Source of the DNA: Vibrio hepatarius
GTDB lineage: Bacteria; Pseudomonadota; Gammaproteobacteria; Enterobacterales; Vibrionaceae
Direction of reading: 5' to 3'
Length of the DNA stretch: 64,000 nucleotides
Assembly (NCBI RefSeq): GCF_011806575.1
Contig: NZ_JAATOO010000005.1
Span: 159,699-223,698, forward strand
The notes below the pieces were generated by a model, which was given only the letters and a program-made list of their open reading frames with translations, was not told where the DNA came from and ran no database searches. The position numbers were made by a program, and so were the translations under genes. Shown here piece after piece: positions 37,559 to 48,261 of this stretch (position 1 is the first letter of the stretch; every line of letters starts with the position of its first letter).

Positions 37559-40500
37559 TTACTCGGATTTATCTGCGTCCACTTTCTCTGCTTTGTTGCT
37601 CTCAGGATTAGGCAGCTCTTTACCAATCATCTTATGGCCTTTTTCCCTGAAACGCTGGAACACTACGTAAAGTGGCGGGATGATAAAGATAGCGATCAGT
37701 GACGAAGCAAGCATGCCACCAAACACCGCCGTACCAACCCCACGACGGCTCAACATACCCGCGCCGATAGCAATAATCAGTGGGATAAGACCAGCGATAA
37801 ACGCAAAACTGGTCATCATTACCGCTCTGAAACGTAATCGCGCGCCCTCCACAGCCGCATCGACAATCGACATGCCGTGCTCCCGCTGTTCTTTAGAGAA
37901 CTCGACGATCAAGATACCGTTCTTCGCTGACAGAGCAATCAACACCACGATACCTATCTGGGCGTAGAGGTTGAGTTCCAGATTGGCCAACAACAAGGTC
38001 ACTAGCGCGCCGAGCAAGGCGACCGACACCGACAGCAATACCACCGTTGGGATGGTCCAGCTCTCGTACAGCGCAACTAAGAACAAGTACACAAACAGCA
38101 AGGCGAACGCCAAAATTGGCCCAGTCTGACCTGCAGCGAGTTTTTCTTGCAACGCGTTGGTGGTCCACTCAAAGTCATAGCCCGGTGGCAGCGTTTCCGC
38201 CGATAGGTTTTCCATCGCGATCAGCGCATCACCAGACGCTACGCCAGTAGCCGGGCCACCATTGATAGTGATAGAGCGGTTGTTGTTATAACGAATGATC
38301 GATTGAGGGCTCAGCGTCAGTTTCGGTTCGGTAAACACCCTAAGCGGCACCATCTCACCTTTGTTGTTTCGCACGTGAATACGCAACATATCGCTGAACT
38401 CGTTACGATCTTCTTCGTCCCCTTGAATGTTGACCTGCCACGTACGACCAAACAAGTTGAAGTCGTTGACATAGAAGCCACCAAGCGTGGTTTGCAACGC
38501 CATAAACACATCCGCTACATTGATACCCAATGTCTGCACTTTGTCTCGGTCAATTTCTAGGAACACTTGCGGCGTATCGGCGGTGTAGGTGGTAAACACG
38601 TTGGCGAGCAAGGTATCTTGATTCGCCGTTGCCACCAGCCCGCGTCCAACAGCGGCTAAGTCAGCCGCACTGCGGCCTTGCAAGTCTTTAAGTTGATATT
38701 CAAAACCCGAACCGGTACCTAAACCGATGATTGGCGGTAGGTTGAATGGAAAGATATTCGCACCTTGGATCGCAAGAAACTCTTTATAAAGGTTTTGCAT
38801 GATCGGGTGAACATCTAACGCAGGGTCTTCACGCTCTTCAAACGGGTTAAGCGCCACCGCGAAGAAGGCGGAATTTGATTTCGCTTGGCCGTCAATCACA
38901 CTGAAACCAACCACGTTGATGAAACTTTCAACCCCTTCTGTTTTGAGCAAGATGTCTTCAACTTTCTCAGCAATTGCCGCAGTTCGGTTCACAGAGGCAC
39001 CTTCAGGTAACTGAACCTCAATCATAAACGCACCTTGGTCTTCATCGGGTAAGAAGCCAGACGGCACTTGCTTACCCACCAAGTAAATTGCGCCGAAGAC
39101 AAGGACTAACGCAACCAAACTCAAACTCGAAACCCGCACGAAACGTTTTACCACTCCCACATAGCCGTCTCGGGCGTAATCAATCCCCGCCATCAGCTTA
39201 CTGATAAGGCCTTTTTTGTTGTGCGAACCCGGTTTTAGCATAATCGCACACAACGCAGGACTGAGCGTTAGTGCGTTAAGGGCCGAAATCAGCATTGAGC
39301 CAGACACCGCTACCGCAAATTGTTGGAACATCTGCCCGGTAATACCCGGGATAAATGCCACCGGCACAAACACCGCAAGTAACACGGCGGTAATGGCGAG
39401 AATAGGACCGGTAATTTGTCCCATGGCTTTTTTCGCCGCTTCTGCAGGTGTTAACTCGGGCTCGGTTTCCATGATGTGTTCAACGCTTTCCACCACGATG
39501 ATCGCGTCATCCACTACGATACCGATCGCCACCACCAGTGCCAATAGCGACACAGTGTTGGCGGAAAAACCCAGTGCCGCCATGATGATAAACGTACCGA
39601 TGATCGATACAGGTACGGCAACAATCGGAATCACCGTCGCACGTAAGTTGCCAAGGAAGACAAACACCACGATGACCACCAGCACCAAGGCTTCAAACAA
39701 GGTATGTTGAATCGACTCAATACTCGCTTCAACGAATTTGGTCGTATCGTAGTTAACATCATATTCGAGGTCATCAGGAAAACGCTCTGACAAACGTGCC
39801 ATTGCCGCCCTGATCCCTTGTGCGGTTTCAATTGCGTTCGCACCCGGCGATTTATAGATACCAATTACCGCCGCCGAACCACCGTTAAAACGACCGTAGG
39901 CATCCGCCACTGCCGCGCCCAACTCGGCTCGACCGATATCTTTGATGCGAATAAATGAACCATCCGGATTGGCGCGAAGCACAACGTTCTCGAACTCTTT
40001 GATGGTGGTTAAACGACCTTGAGTATTGATGTTGAGCTGGAATTGTTGGTCGTCTGTCATTGGCTGAGCACCAATTCGACCGACCGCAGCTTGTATGTTT
40101 TGCGAACGAAGTGCACCAACCACATCGTTGGTGGTTAACGCCAGATTGGTCATCTTATTGGTGTCTAACCAGATCCGCATACTGTAGTCGATACCATAAA
40201 GAATCGCGTCACCAACCCCTTTAACCCGCTTCAACTCATCGAGAACATTGATGTTAGCGTAGTTACTTAAGAACAGCGTGTCATACGTCTGGTTGGGTGA
40301 GTATATTGGAATGGTTTGCAGCATCGCCGACGATTTTTTCTTGGTTTCAACACCGCTTTGTTGCACTTCGGCTGGCAACTGCGACATCGCCAAGTCGACC
40401 CGGTTCTTCACGTTTACCGTGTTAATATCTGGATCCGTACCGACTAAAAACGACACCGTAAGCGTGTAGCTACCATCACTACCACTGGTGGACTTCATGT

Positions 40501-40732
40501 AGAGCATGTTGTCCACCCCGATAACGCGTGACTCAATCGTCTGTGCCACGGTCGCTTCGATAACTTCGGAGCTGGCGCCGGGGTAGAAAGTGCTCACCTC
40601 TACCTGAGGCGGAACGATGTCAGGAAACTGCGCGACAGGTAAACGCGTTAAGGAGACAAGGCCGGCAACCGTTATCACCAAAGAGATAACGATTGCGAAT
40701 CGAGGCCGATCAATAAATACGTCAGATAACAT
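37559..40732 (-). CDS. RND multidrug efflux permease (HAE1 family, AcrB-like)
   Basis: 1057 aa. N-terminus [20 protein letters not shown]; twelve membrane segments and two large periplasmic loops; the proton-relay region of TM4 appears in [20 protein letters not shown] (paired Asp). [20 protein letters not shown] and the C-terminal [17 protein letters not shown] are AcrB-type motifs. As a trimer it pumps drugs, detergents or dyes using proton motive force. Its start codon overlaps the stop of the membrane-fusion gene by one base (TAATG), implying translational coupling. No outer-membrane channel gene is adjacent; a TolC-like protein elsewhere must complete it. Confidence 0.95.
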   Translation of the reverse strand: MLSDVFIDRPRFAIVISLVITVAGLVSLTRLPVAQFPDIVPPQVEVSTFYPGASSEVIEATVAQTIESRVIGVDNMLYMKSTSGSDGSYTLTVSFLVGTDPDINTVNVKNRVDLAMSQLPAEVQQSGVETKKKSSAMLQTIPIYSPNQTYDTLFLSNYANINVLDELKRVKGVGDAILYGIDYSMRIWLDTNKMTNLALTTNDVVGALRSQNIQAAVGRIGAQPMTDDQQFQLNINTQGRLTTIKEFENVVLRANPDGSFIRIKDIGRAELGAAVADAYGRFNGGSAAVIGIYKSPGANAIETAQGIRAAMARLSERFPDDLEYDVNYDTTKFVEASIESIQHTLFEALVLVVIVVFVFLGNLRATVIPIVAVPVSIIGTFIIMAALGFSANTVSLLALVVAIGIVVDDAIIVVESVEHIMETEPELTPAEAAKKAMGQITGPILAITAVLLAVFVPVAFIPGITGQMFQQFAVAVSGSMLISALNALTLSPALCAIMLKPGSHNKKGLISKLMAGIDYARDGYVGVVKRFVRVSSLSLVALVLVFGAIYLVGKQVPSGFLPDEDQGAFMIEVQLPEGASVNRTAAIAEKVEDILLKTEGVESFINVVGFSVIDGQAKSNSAFFAVALNPFEEREDPALDVHPIMQNLYKEFLAIQGANIFPFNLPPIIGLGTGSGFEYQLKDLQGRSAADLAAVGRGLVATANQDTLLANVFTTYTADTPQVFLEIDRDKVQTLGINVADVFMALQTTLGGFYVNDFNLFGRTWQVNIQGDEEDRNEFSDMLRIHVRNNKGEMVPLRVFTEPKLTLSPQSIIRYNNNRSITINGGPATGVASGDALIAMENLSAETLPPGYDFEWTTNALQEKLAAGQTGPILAFALLFVYLFLVALYESWTIPTVVLLSVSVALLGALVTLLLANLELNLYAQIGIVVLIALSAKNGILIVEFSKEQREHGMSIVDAAVEGARLRFRAVMMTSFAFIAGLIPLIIAIGAGMLSRRGVGTAVFGGMLASSLIAIFIIPPLYVVFQRFREKGHKMIGKELPNPESNKAEKVDADKSE

Positions 40733-41865
40733 TACATGCCTCCTCCTGCTGAAGAAGCCTCAGTCGCGTTGACTTTCATCCCAGGACGAACTCTTTGCCC
40801 ACCCTGAACAACGACTTTTGCACCTTCTTCAAGCCCACTGACCACCACAACCATACCTTCTACACTGTCCCCCAACTCAATACGGGTGACTTGAATAGTA
40901 TCGTTGTCATCGACGGTCAATACATACGCACCAATCTGGTCGAGCAACAAAGCCCGCTGAGGTACAGCCAGCTTCATATCAGCGTCACTTTCTTCCAGCA
41001 CCACATCAAGCAGTTGTTGGTGAACGAGTAAGCCATCAGGGTTAGGGAACTCCGCCCGTACAATGGTGGTATCGGTACTAGGGTTAGAAAGCACATCGAT
41101 AAAATTCACTTTACCGACATGAGCATAATCATCTCCGTTGGCGAGGCGAATTTTGACCACCGCGCCACCAAAGTCGAGTTCACTGTTGGTTGACTGTTCG
41201 CGAAATGACAGCAGTTGTCTTTGACTGACCGGAAAGTTAACGTACATCGGGTCTTTACTAACGATAACCGCCAAGTCACCGCTAAGTGGGCTCACCACAT
41301 CGCCGACGTCAAAATAGGAAACACCAATCGTGCCAGTAAACGGCGCTTTGATTTCTGTGTAGCTTAGGTTCAGCTCAGCTTGCTCTAGATTGGCTTGCTC
41401 ACTTAGCAGTTGACCTTGCGCTTCGGTCACACCCGCTATCGCTCGATCGAGCTCTTCTTGGGAGACCTGTTTTCTTCTCACTAACAGTTGGCGACGATCT
41501 CGCTCAATTTCTGCCAATTTTAGCGTCCCGCGTAGACGGAATACGTTACCTTTGATGGCATCGACTTGCGCTTTGTATTGCGCTTTCTCAATACCGAAGA
41601 GTACTTGGTCTTTAGTGACCACATCCCCTTCATTGAAGCTGATCGACTCCAAAAAACCACTCACACGGGCTTTGAGCGCAACACTGGAAACCGCCTCAGC
41701 CCGACCATTAAACGTTACGCTCGGCGTCACGGATATTTTTTCAATCGATTGTACTGTGACTGTGGGCAACGCTTCTTCTTCCGCCGCATAGAGTAACGTC
41801 GGAAAAGAAATGAGCAATGAATATGAAACTACTAGAAATGTCAGTGCAAAGTGCCGAGTGTACAT
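40732..41865 (-). CDS. RND efflux periplasmic adaptor (membrane fusion protein)
   Basis: 377 aa; start after GGGGTGAAAA. N-terminal signal or lipoprotein-like hydrophobic stretch ([20 protein letters not shown]), the lipoyl half-motifs [20 protein letters not shown] and [20 protein letters not shown], an alpha-helical hairpin between them, and beta-barrel and membrane-proximal domains. It links the RND trimer to an outer-membrane channel. First gene of the two-gene operon; no dedicated local regulator is seen. Confidence 0.93.
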   Translation of the reverse strand: MYTRHFALTFLVVSYSLLISFPTLLYAAEEEALPTVTVQSIEKISVTPSVTFNGRAEAVSSVALKARVSGFLESISFNEGDVVTKDQVLFGIEKAQYKAQVDAIKGNVFRLRGTLKLAEIERDRRQLLVRRKQVSQEELDRAIAGVTEAQGQLLSEQANLEQAELNLSYTEIKAPFTGTIGVSYFDVGDVVSPLSGDLAVIVSKDPMYVNFPVSQRQLLSFREQSTNSELDFGGAVVKIRLANGDDYAHVGKVNFIDVLSNPSTDTTIVRAEFPNPDGLLVHQQLLDVVLEESDADMKLAVPQRALLLDQIGAYVLTVDDNDTIQVTRIELGDSVEGMVVVVSGLEEGAKVVVQGGQRVRPGMKVNATEASSAGGGM

Positions 41866-42191
41866 TTTTCACCCCAAATAAAATCAGTCCGGTTGAAGCA
41901 ACTATAGTAAGAAAACGCTCACTAACTGGTCTCATTTATAAGAGTGACGAAAGGAAGCTCAGGAATAACATTTTTTATCTATCAATTGAGGAAAAGGTCA
42001 CTGATAAAGTGCAATTTGTTACGCTTCAACAATAGACATATTTCAACTTTTTGGCATGGAGTTAACCTGAATCAGAGCCGTGAAAATGACAGGTCAGAAC
42101 TCAATAAGGCGAGACCAAAAAAGCCCCAGTTCGATGTGCTGGGGCAAAAAAGGCAATGAATATATAAAACAAACGTAGAAAGGATAAACCG
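41866..42191. promoter_or_regulatory. Intergenic region upstream of the RND operon
   Basis: 326 bases with no gene. On the minus strand a TATAGT hexamer at about 41904-41909 may be the -10 element of the RND operon. The right end carries the nitroreductase terminator. Several short open frames here have no ribosome binding site or domain. Confidence 0.5.
42116..42145 (-). terminator. Terminator of the nitroreductase gene
   Basis: On the minus strand GCCCCAG, 9-base loop, CTGGGGC, then TTTTTTGG. Lies 47 bases after the nitroreductase stop. Confidence 0.9.
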
Positions 42192-42947
42192 TTAGTCCAA
42201 TTGGTCTTGGAAAATAAACCCTTGGCTCTCAAGTGATTTCTTAATATGCGGGAAGTAAATCTGACCGTAGTATTGGCTGGTCGATTCCGCGTAACTTGGC
42301 ATGTCTTTCAAGCCAATATTATCCCACCATTCACGTAGCTCTATGTCGTACTCACGCATACCTTGAATGACAAGTGCAGAGTCGTACTTTTCGTACATCG
42401 CGAATGATTCCACAGGTACACGAGGCTTCACAGGAGAAACAGACGCAACGTCAGTCACACCAATCGTAGTGCCCACCAATGGGAATGTATTTGCAGGCAA
42501 GCCTAATAGCTCAACCATTTTGTCTGGGTTAGCACGAATACCGCCGATGGCCGTTGTGCCGTAGCCGAAAGACTCAGCTGCGGTTTGCAACGCGTTAAGC
42601 ATAATGCCCGCGTCCACCGCGCCAGCCATAATGCCTTCAGCAGAGCGGTTGATCACGATCTCTTTGTCCACATCCGCCATTGCAAATGCTGCACGGTGGT
42701 AATCGACAACAACAGTAATGAACACATCCGCTGATGCAACTTGTGGCTGACCTCCAGCAAATTCAGCGATCTTCGCAATGGTATCTTTATCTCGGATCAC
42801 GACTAATGAGATTTGTTGACCGTTAACTGATGTCGGTGCTTGTTGCGCCGCCTTCAGGATCTGATCCAAATCTTCCTGTTTTACTGAATCACCAGTAAAG
42901 TTGCGAACTGAACGACGATTCAGTTGCTGTTCAATGATAGGGTTCAT
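42192..42947 (-). CDS. NADPH-dependent oxygen-insensitive nitroreductase/oxidoreductase (NfsA-type)
   Basis: 251 aa. FMN-binding nitroreductase fold: N-terminal LNRRSVRNFTGDSV, QAPTSVNGQQISLVVI, GGIRANPDKMVELLGLPANT and FPLVGTTIGV fit the NfsA/FRP branch. It would act as a cytoplasmic flavin-dependent reductase of nitro- or quinone-like compounds. It is divergent from a LysR gene 105 bases away, the probable regulator. Confidence 0.88.
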   Translation of the reverse strand: MNPIIEQQLNRRSVRNFTGDSVKQEDLDQILKAAQQAPTSVNGQQISLVVIRDKDTIAKIAEFAGGQPQVASADVFITVVVDYHRAAFAMADVDKEIVINRSAEGIMAGAVDAGIMLNALQTAAESFGYGTTAIGGIRANPDKMVELLGLPANTFPLVGTTIGVTDVASVSPVKPRVPVESFAMYEKYDSALVIQGMREYDIELREWWDNIGLKDMPSYAESTSQYYGQIYFPHIKKSLESQGFIFQDQLD

Positions 42948-43052
42948 AATGCTTATCTCGACTTACCTTAAAAACGCCGTTCATAATACAAACTTCCCCA
43001 AATACTGGTAGTATCAAAAGTAGCAAAACAGTTTTAACTCAGAGTAACAAGC

Positions 43053-43964
43053 ATGGATAATCTAGAGCTGACCAAATACCTCCCAGCATTCCTTAAAACC
43101 GCTTCTGCGTTGAGCTTTTCTCAAGCGGCACGCGAGCTTGAAGTCACTCCTGCTGCGGTGAGTAAATCGGTTAAAGCGTTGGAATCTCACTTGGGTGTGC
43201 GGTTGTTCCACCGAACGACTCATGCACTATCGTTAACCGAAGACGGCGAAGTATTTTATCGCTCAGCTTATCCTGCCGCTCATCAACTTAACCTCTTGTT
43301 TGAAAACACTCGTAACCTAAAAACCACAGCCAAAGGGCGCTTAAAAGTCACTGTACCCGAAGGCTTTGGCAAACTTTATATTTTGCCGCTGGTTGGCAAG
43401 TTTATTGAGCAATATCCAGAGATTGAGCTCGACTTACACTTGGGCGACCGAGCCGTGGATTTGGTCGAAGAAGGCTTTGATGTCGCAATGGGCAACCGGA
43501 TTGCCGATGACGTGAATATCGTCGCGCGAAAATTAACTAACGTGAAGATTAGCTGCGTTGCATCGCCTTCGCTGTTGGAAAAATATGGCACGCCAACCAG
43601 CCCAGAAGAGATCGGTGATATACCGTGCGTGCTGTTTCGCTCCGCAACAACCAGCAAAATATTGAAGTGGTATTTTGTGAACGCCGATGGTGAGCTTCAG
43701 CTCTATGAACCAGCCAACCCGGTTGTGACTGTTAATAACGTTGAGTCATTGTGTGAGCTAGCGAGCTATGGAGTCGGGATCTCGGTAGTCGCGACTTTGC
43801 AGGCAAGTGAATATATCAAAGCAGGTAAACTGGTTTCGATCTTACCGGAATTCAACCTCGAACTTCCCCCGCTGCGCATCTACTACGCATCGAGGGATAA
43901 TCTACCTGCAAAAGTGCGAGCCTTTATCGACTTTATCGTGGAGCACTTGCAAGTCGAGTTATAG
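43053..43964 (+). CDS. LysR-family regulator
   Basis: 303 aa. N-terminal HTH (FLKTASALSFSQAARELEVT then PAAVSKSVKALESHLGVRLF), substrate-binding domain with GRLKVTVPEGFGKLYILPLV. Divergent from the nitroreductase gene and likely to regulate it in response to an oxidant or aromatic signal (inference). Confidence 0.9.
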   Translation: MDNLELTKYLPAFLKTASALSFSQAARELEVTPAAVSKSVKALESHLGVRLFHRTTHALSLTEDGEVFYRSAYPAAHQLNLLFENTRNLKTTAKGRLKVTVPEGFGKLYILPLVGKFIEQYPEIELDLHLGDRAVDLVEEGFDVAMGNRIADDVNIVARKLTNVKISCVASPSLLEKYGTPTSPEEIGDIPCVLFRSATTSKILKWYFVNADGELQLYEPANPVVTVNNVESLCELASYGVGISVVATLQASEYIKAGKLVSILPEFNLELPPLRIYYASRDNLPAKVRAFIDFIVEHLQVEL

Positions 43965-43972
43965 CCATCACC

Positions 43973-44320
43973 CTACAGGTTTTTCCACGCTGTAAGATTG
44001 CAGCGTCGCGCCATAAAGATGTAATAAAGGCTCATCAGTAACGCATACGCACTGGTGCCTAGCATCACTTCGTTTGCCAGTGTTAGGTAAGTGGTGGTTG
44101 GTGGGTCGTAACGGAAGATTGCGCTGAAGGCAAAAAACAACACGAAAAATTCCACACTCAAAACCAGGAAGTTACGCCAAATCGGTTCGTAGTAAGAAGG
44201 TCTTACCTTAATGCCCAGCTTACGCAAAAATCGGTGGGAAAATGCGTTGTGGCTAGAAGAGCGAATGCCCGCACTTTCCAACTCTGCAACGGCTATCTCT
44301 AGCTTAGTTTCGTAACTCAT
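43973..44320 (-). CDS. Small membrane protein, DUF6404-like
   Basis: 115 aa from the ATG at 44320 (MSYETKLEIAVAEL). A soluble N-terminal helix is followed by LRKLGIKVRPSYYEPIWRNF and two membrane segments (about 50-70 and 83-105), a pattern I associate with DUF6404 proteins of Vibrio; function unknown. It converges on the LysR gene with an 8-base gap. Confidence 0.7.
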   Translation of the reverse strand: MSYETKLEIAVAELESAGIRSSSHNAFSHRFLRKLGIKVRPSYYEPIWRNFLVLSVEFFVLFFAFSAIFRYDPPTTTYLTLANEVMLGTSAYALLMSLYYIFMARRCNLTAWKNL

Positions 44321-44512
44321 AACTCGTATATCTATCAATAAAAAATGGAGTCTACTGTAAGCGTTGAAAAACGACACCGATTAAGCTCAAAGTTTTTAAG
44401 ACCTTAGCAATTAAAGTCGTATCGAATTGTTACTAAGCTCGCGCAAAGTCTGCAAAACAGTATGCTCTATCTATAATTAACTAAGTTACTAAGGTGGTAA
44501 AAGGAAGACCAC

Positions 44513-44848
44513 ATGAACACCTTAATTTTGTCTGTATTGCTGCTGTCTACACCCGCTCCCACCGTAGACGCTAGCGCTCTGCCATTGAAGTGTCGCTTAC
44601 TTAAAACCGCTGATAATTTCTGGTTTTATCGCGAGCAAATGATCTACAAAACAGACCAATTTGCGATCTTTCAAAACTTTAAAGGCCGCGCAGTAACCCA
44701 AGTAGATTTGAAAACCAGCGAGCTAATAAGAACGACGTACATCGGCTCGCCGTATGATCCTAAGTATCAGATCTTAATGGGTAAATGCACCGATACCCAG
44801 CATGTTATTAAAATATGGGATGTCAGCCAGCCACCTTATGATAACTAG
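44513..44848 (+). CDS. Small predicted periplasmic protein, unknown
   Basis: 111 aa; start after AAGGAAGACCAC. N-terminal signal-like segment (LILSVLLLSTPAPTVDA). Two cysteines (in LKCRLL and MGKCTDT) could form a disulfide. No domain recognised. Monocistronic. Confidence 0.65.
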   Translation: MNTLILSVLLLSTPAPTVDASALPLKCRLLKTADNFWFYREQMIYKTDQFAIFQNFKGRAVTQVDLKTSELIRTTYIGSPYDPKYQILMGKCTDTQHVIKIWDVSQPPYDN

Positions 44849-44992
44849 AGCGTAAGCAGAAAATCCTTCTGGCTCGCAAATGTGGATGTTCATTTTATTG
44901 CGCCTATATGATCACAAATTGATAACATTTTCTCCTGTAGCGATAATTTCAAATTAGAATAAAAGCTCAGCCAAAAATAAACACAAGGAAGA

Positions 44993-45430
44993 ATGATGGA
45001 AGATTTGCTTAAAGGGTTTCCGGTGATCACGGAAATTCCTGTCGCTTGGGGCGAAATGGATGCGCTACAGCATGTTAATAACGTGGTGTATTTCCGCTAC
45101 TTCGAAACCGCTCGACTTGAGTACTTCAACGCGATCAACCTGCTTGTGAATTTAGGTCAAAGCCAGATCGGCCCGGTACTAAGCGAAACCAACTGTCGTT
45201 ACAAACTGCCGATAACGTACCCTGATACCTTGCTAATCGGCTCTAAAGTCATTGATATTAAAGAAGATCGTTTCACGATGGAATATCGCATCGTGAGTAA
45301 AAAGCTCGGCAAAGTAAGCACTGTCGGTCATGCCACTGGTGTGATGTTTGATTTCAAAAACAACTGCAAAGCAACACTACCGGAATCGATTAAAAACTCG
45401 ATTCTTGAACTTGAAGCAAAAGCGGATTAA
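44993..45430 (+). CDS. Acyl-CoA thioesterase (hot-dog fold, 4HBT type)
   Basis: 145 aa; AAGGAAGA precedes tandem ATG codons. The 4-hydroxybenzoyl-CoA thioesterase signature is visible as VAWGEMDALQHVNNVVYFRY with Asp and the HVNN motif, followed by FETARLEYF. It hydrolyses acyl-CoA esters in the cytoplasm; chain length cannot be read. Confidence 0.9.
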   Translation: MMEDLLKGFPVITEIPVAWGEMDALQHVNNVVYFRYFETARLEYFNAINLLVNLGQSQIGPVLSETNCRYKLPITYPDTLLIGSKVIDIKEDRFTMEYRIVSKKLGKVSTVGHATGVMFDFKNNCKATLPESIKNSILELEAKAD

Positions 45431-45438
45431 TCAATGAA

Positions 45439-45478
45439 TTGGCACTGGTTTGCTCTCCACTCGCCAGTGCCAAATTTG
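45439..45478. terminator. Hairpin terminator between thioesterase and ABC-F genes
   Basis: TTGGCACTGG (45439-45448) and CCAGTGCCAA (45464-45473), followed by ATTTG. The U-tract is weak but the 10-bp stem is perfect and lies between convergent genes. Confidence 0.65.
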
Positions 45479-45485
45479 ACCACAG

Positions 45486-47057
45486 TTATTCCAGTTGATA
45501 TTCCTCACTCACACCGCACTCGGCAACAAACTCATCATCATGGCTAACTAACACAAATGCACCTTGGTATGCACGCAACGTGCACGCTAACAGCCGTTTT
45601 GAATCTAAATCGAGGTGGTTATCGGGTTCATCAAGCAGCAATAGCGGCGACTCGGCTTGGTGCCCGACTACCAACATCGCCAGCTTCATTTTCTCGCCGC
45701 CACTGAGTTGTTCAACTAGCCGAAACACACTATCACGTCGAAACCCGAGCCCCGCCAACAAAGTTCGTGCATCCGATTCCAGCAATCCAGCACAGAACTG
45801 CATCATGTTATCAAGCATTGAACAAGACTCGTCTAGCAGGCCAAAGTGCTGGTCAAGATAGAACACACGGGTATTCATGCGTATTTCGCCATCCAATAAA
45901 TTTTGCCTACCAGCAATGACATGGAGCAACGTGGATTTACCGCAGCCATTACGACCGCTTAAGCGTAAGCGAGCTTTTGCACTGAGTTGTAAGGTGATTG
46001 GTTGAGCACTACCAGCTGGCAACTGCGCGTTTATCATCGTCACCAACTTGCTGCCACTCTGATTACCCTCGTTCAGCTGCATCTTCTGAGGTTTTAGCCG
46101 TTCTTGACGCGCTTGCAAGTCCTGCGCTTTTGCTTGCAGTAAATCCTTGCGACTGGTTTCGTTCTTTAGGCGATTTGAAGCAGCTGCGGTGGCTCGACTG
46201 CGCATGCCATTTAGCAATATCTTGGGCTGACCACCCTGTTTACGGATTTTATTACCTTGAACGGCGCGTTGCTCAGCCTTTTCTCGGTTCAATTGTGCTT
46301 GCTGCGCCAAATGCTTTTGCGCTTTTTGTATACTGAGAACCTGTCGTTCAACCGCGTCATTTTCTATATCCTTTTGCTTACGGTAAAAATCATAGTTGCC
46401 ACCATACTCGGTCAAACCCAAGTTGCTTAACTCCCAGATATGTTCCATCTCGCGGAGCAACTGGCGATCGTGACTAATCAATAATATTGCATTGGGATAA
46501 TCGCGGATCTGTTGCAATAGCCACTCTCGAGCTTGACTGTCTAAGTGGTTGGACGGCTCATCAAGCACCAACAGGCCCGCTTGTGACCTAAACAGTTGCC
46601 ACAATTGTAACCTCGCCAATTGTCCACCGCTGAGTTGATGACAGTAAAAGTCAGGGTTATCTGGCAATCCCAAAGCAACTAACTCACTGCTTAACGCCTG
46701 CCTAAGCTGCCACTGTTCACCGACGATATCGAACCACTTTTGGTTGCAGTCACCAGACTCAATCTGCGTCAGTGCTTTGAGAACAGAGTCGAGCTTAAGA
46801 TACTGCGCGATGGTCAACTCGCTCGACAATAACTCAGAAGGTAGCTGGGAATAACGGGCGACGCTGGTGTGCAGCTCTACCGTGCCTTCAGTGGGCGTCA
46901 GAGTTTTGGTTAAGAGTGCGCTCAGTAGCGACTTACCGATACCATTTCGGCCGACCAAACCGACGCGACGCTGGTTTAAGGTGCAAGAGAGCTGGTCAAA
47001 CAACCGCTCACCGTTGTCGAATTGATAGCTGATTTTATTTGCTTGTAGCAATGGCAT
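45486..47057 (-). CDS. ABC-F subfamily ATPase
   Basis: 523 aa from the ATG at 47057 with AGGAGGCAAGTT upstream; the frame extends 32 codons further without support. Two nucleotide-binding domains: Walker A GRNGIGKS and GRNGCGKS, signatures LSGGQ and LSGGE, and Walker B DEPSNHLD and DEPDNHLD, joined by a charged coiled-coil linker (about 235-330). No membrane segment. ABC-F proteins act on the ribosome, in translation regulation or antibiotic protection; which paralogue this is cannot be settled by eye. Confidence 0.9.
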   Translation of the reverse strand: MPLLQANKISYQFDNGERLFDQLSCTLNQRRVGLVGRNGIGKSLLSALLTKTLTPTEGTVELHTSVARYSQLPSELLSSELTIAQYLKLDSVLKALTQIESGDCNQKWFDIVGEQWQLRQALSSELVALGLPDNPDFYCHQLSGGQLARLQLWQLFRSQAGLLVLDEPSNHLDSQAREWLLQQIRDYPNAILLISHDRQLLREMEHIWELSNLGLTEYGGNYDFYRKQKDIENDAVERQVLSIQKAQKHLAQQAQLNREKAEQRAVQGNKIRKQGGQPKILLNGMRSRATAAASNRLKNETSRKDLLQAKAQDLQARQERLKPQKMQLNEGNQSGSKLVTMINAQLPAGSAQPITLQLSAKARLRLSGRNGCGKSTLLHVIAGRQNLLDGEIRMNTRVFYLDQHFGLLDESCSMLDNMMQFCAGLLESDARTLLAGLGFRRDSVFRLVEQLSGGEKMKLAMLVVGHQAESPLLLLDEPDNHLDLDSKRLLACTLRAYQGAFVLVSHDDEFVAECGVSEEYQLE

Positions 47058-47406
47058 AACTTGCCTCCTGTTGAACAGGATTATGCGTAGCAATACAGAA
47101 AGGCGCACAAAGCACTTGAAAAATAACGTGGTGTGGAAGTTCTGTGTCCGCAATTCAGCGGGAACGAAGCTACGCCGACTAACCCTGTAAATCCGATTAA
47201 TAAAAGTAAAATTGGATGTCAGGTGTTAGTTGTTCATCGTGGCGTAATCTCCGAGAAAAGTGATGCCGTGAGTATAGGCGTTTTTTTAAGCAAATGGCAA
47301 GTCATTGACTCGGGGAAGCGTGTGAACTCCCCCGAACGATTTATTTGGCGATACACATTGGACTGCTGGCAATCGGGTCATTGACAACGTACTCGTTGCG
47401 AAAGAT
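47058..47406. other. 349-base gap between ABC-F and napH
   Basis: It should contain the ABC-F promoter (minus strand). A plus-strand 83-codon frame at 47133-47384 has no ribosome binding site or recognisable domain. No clear terminator for napH is seen. Confidence 0.4.
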
Positions 47407-48261
47407 TCAGTCCAACTGTTTGACGGTAATCCGGTTACCAAACTCAAAGACTTTTTCCGCGCACACGTCGATACAGCGTCCACAACTGATGCAGTCCTGA
47501 CTCATCACTCGGCGGTCGCCTTCTTTAAGTGGCTGCCTGAGTACTTCTGGCTCAGGACATACGTAGTAACAGTCCATACATTTAGTGCAGTCTTCGCGGC
47601 GAACCGCCGTTACGCGCAGTAAGCTCTTACGGCCAATCACACCATACGTCGCGCCTAGCGGACACAAGTGCCCACACCAGCCGTGTTCAACCAGTAACAA
47701 ATCCAACGCAAACACTAAACCGATCAAAATCCAGCCTGCGCCCATGCCAAACACCAATCCGCGATGAAGCGTTGCAACCGGGTCTATCCACGCCCATAAC
47801 ACTGTACCGGATACCGCGCTGCCAACCAGCAAAACCGGAATCAACCAATAACGGATTTTAGGTGACCAACGATAGCTGGTTTTTAAATTCAATTTACGTC
47901 GCAACCACGCCGCCAAGTCGGTGACGATATTGAGCGGACAAACCCAAGCGCAAAACGCACGTGGACTGATTAGAGCGTAAAAACCGACCACCACGGCAAA
48001 ACCAATCAGTGCGGTTAGCTCTGGCATATGCCCCGCGGCGAGTGATTGAAGAATGATCAGCGGATCACTAAATGGGATCACGTCAAACAAGTTGCTTGAT
48101 GAAAGATTCCCTTTGAGAATGCCGACGGTCGGTCCAGCGATAAACAACCCGATGATGGTTAACTGACACAGGCGACGAAGAATCAAAAAGCGGTGTGCAC
48201 GCCACCAGCCCAACTCGCGAATCGCATCTCTACCGGCATCTTTTGCTAAGTTCTTGGCCAT
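47407..48261 (-). CDS. napH: NapH: quinol-linked ferredoxin-type membrane protein
   Basis: 284 aa, four or five membrane segments, the cytoplasmic Cys motif AFCAWVCPLNI, and two [4Fe-4S] motifs near the C-terminus (CTKCMDCYYVCPEP, CISCGRCIDVCAEK). NapH proteins oxidise quinol and pass electrons to NapG. Its start overlaps the napG stop by one base (TAATG). No other nap gene is present here; the pair lies head-to-head with a formate dehydrogenase. Confidence 0.93.
   Translation of the reverse strand: MAKNLAKDAGRDAIRELGWWRAHRFLILRRLCQLTIIGLFIAGPTVGILKGNLSSSNLFDVIPFSDPLIILQSLAAGHMPELTALIGFAVVVGFYALISPRAFCAWVCPLNIVTDLAAWLRRKLNLKTSYRWSPKIRYWLIPVLLVGSAVSGTVLWAWIDPVATLHRGLVFGMGAGWILIGLVFALDLLLVEHGWCGHLCPLGATYGVIGRKSLLRVTAVRREDCTKCMDCYYVCPEPEVLRQPLKEGDRRVMSQDCISCGRCIDVCAEKVFEFGNRITVKQLD

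Noticed and set aside
47133..47384. 83-codon plus-strand frame between ABC-F and napH
   Set aside because: No ribosome binding site, no known domain, and it overlaps the ABC-F promoter region.
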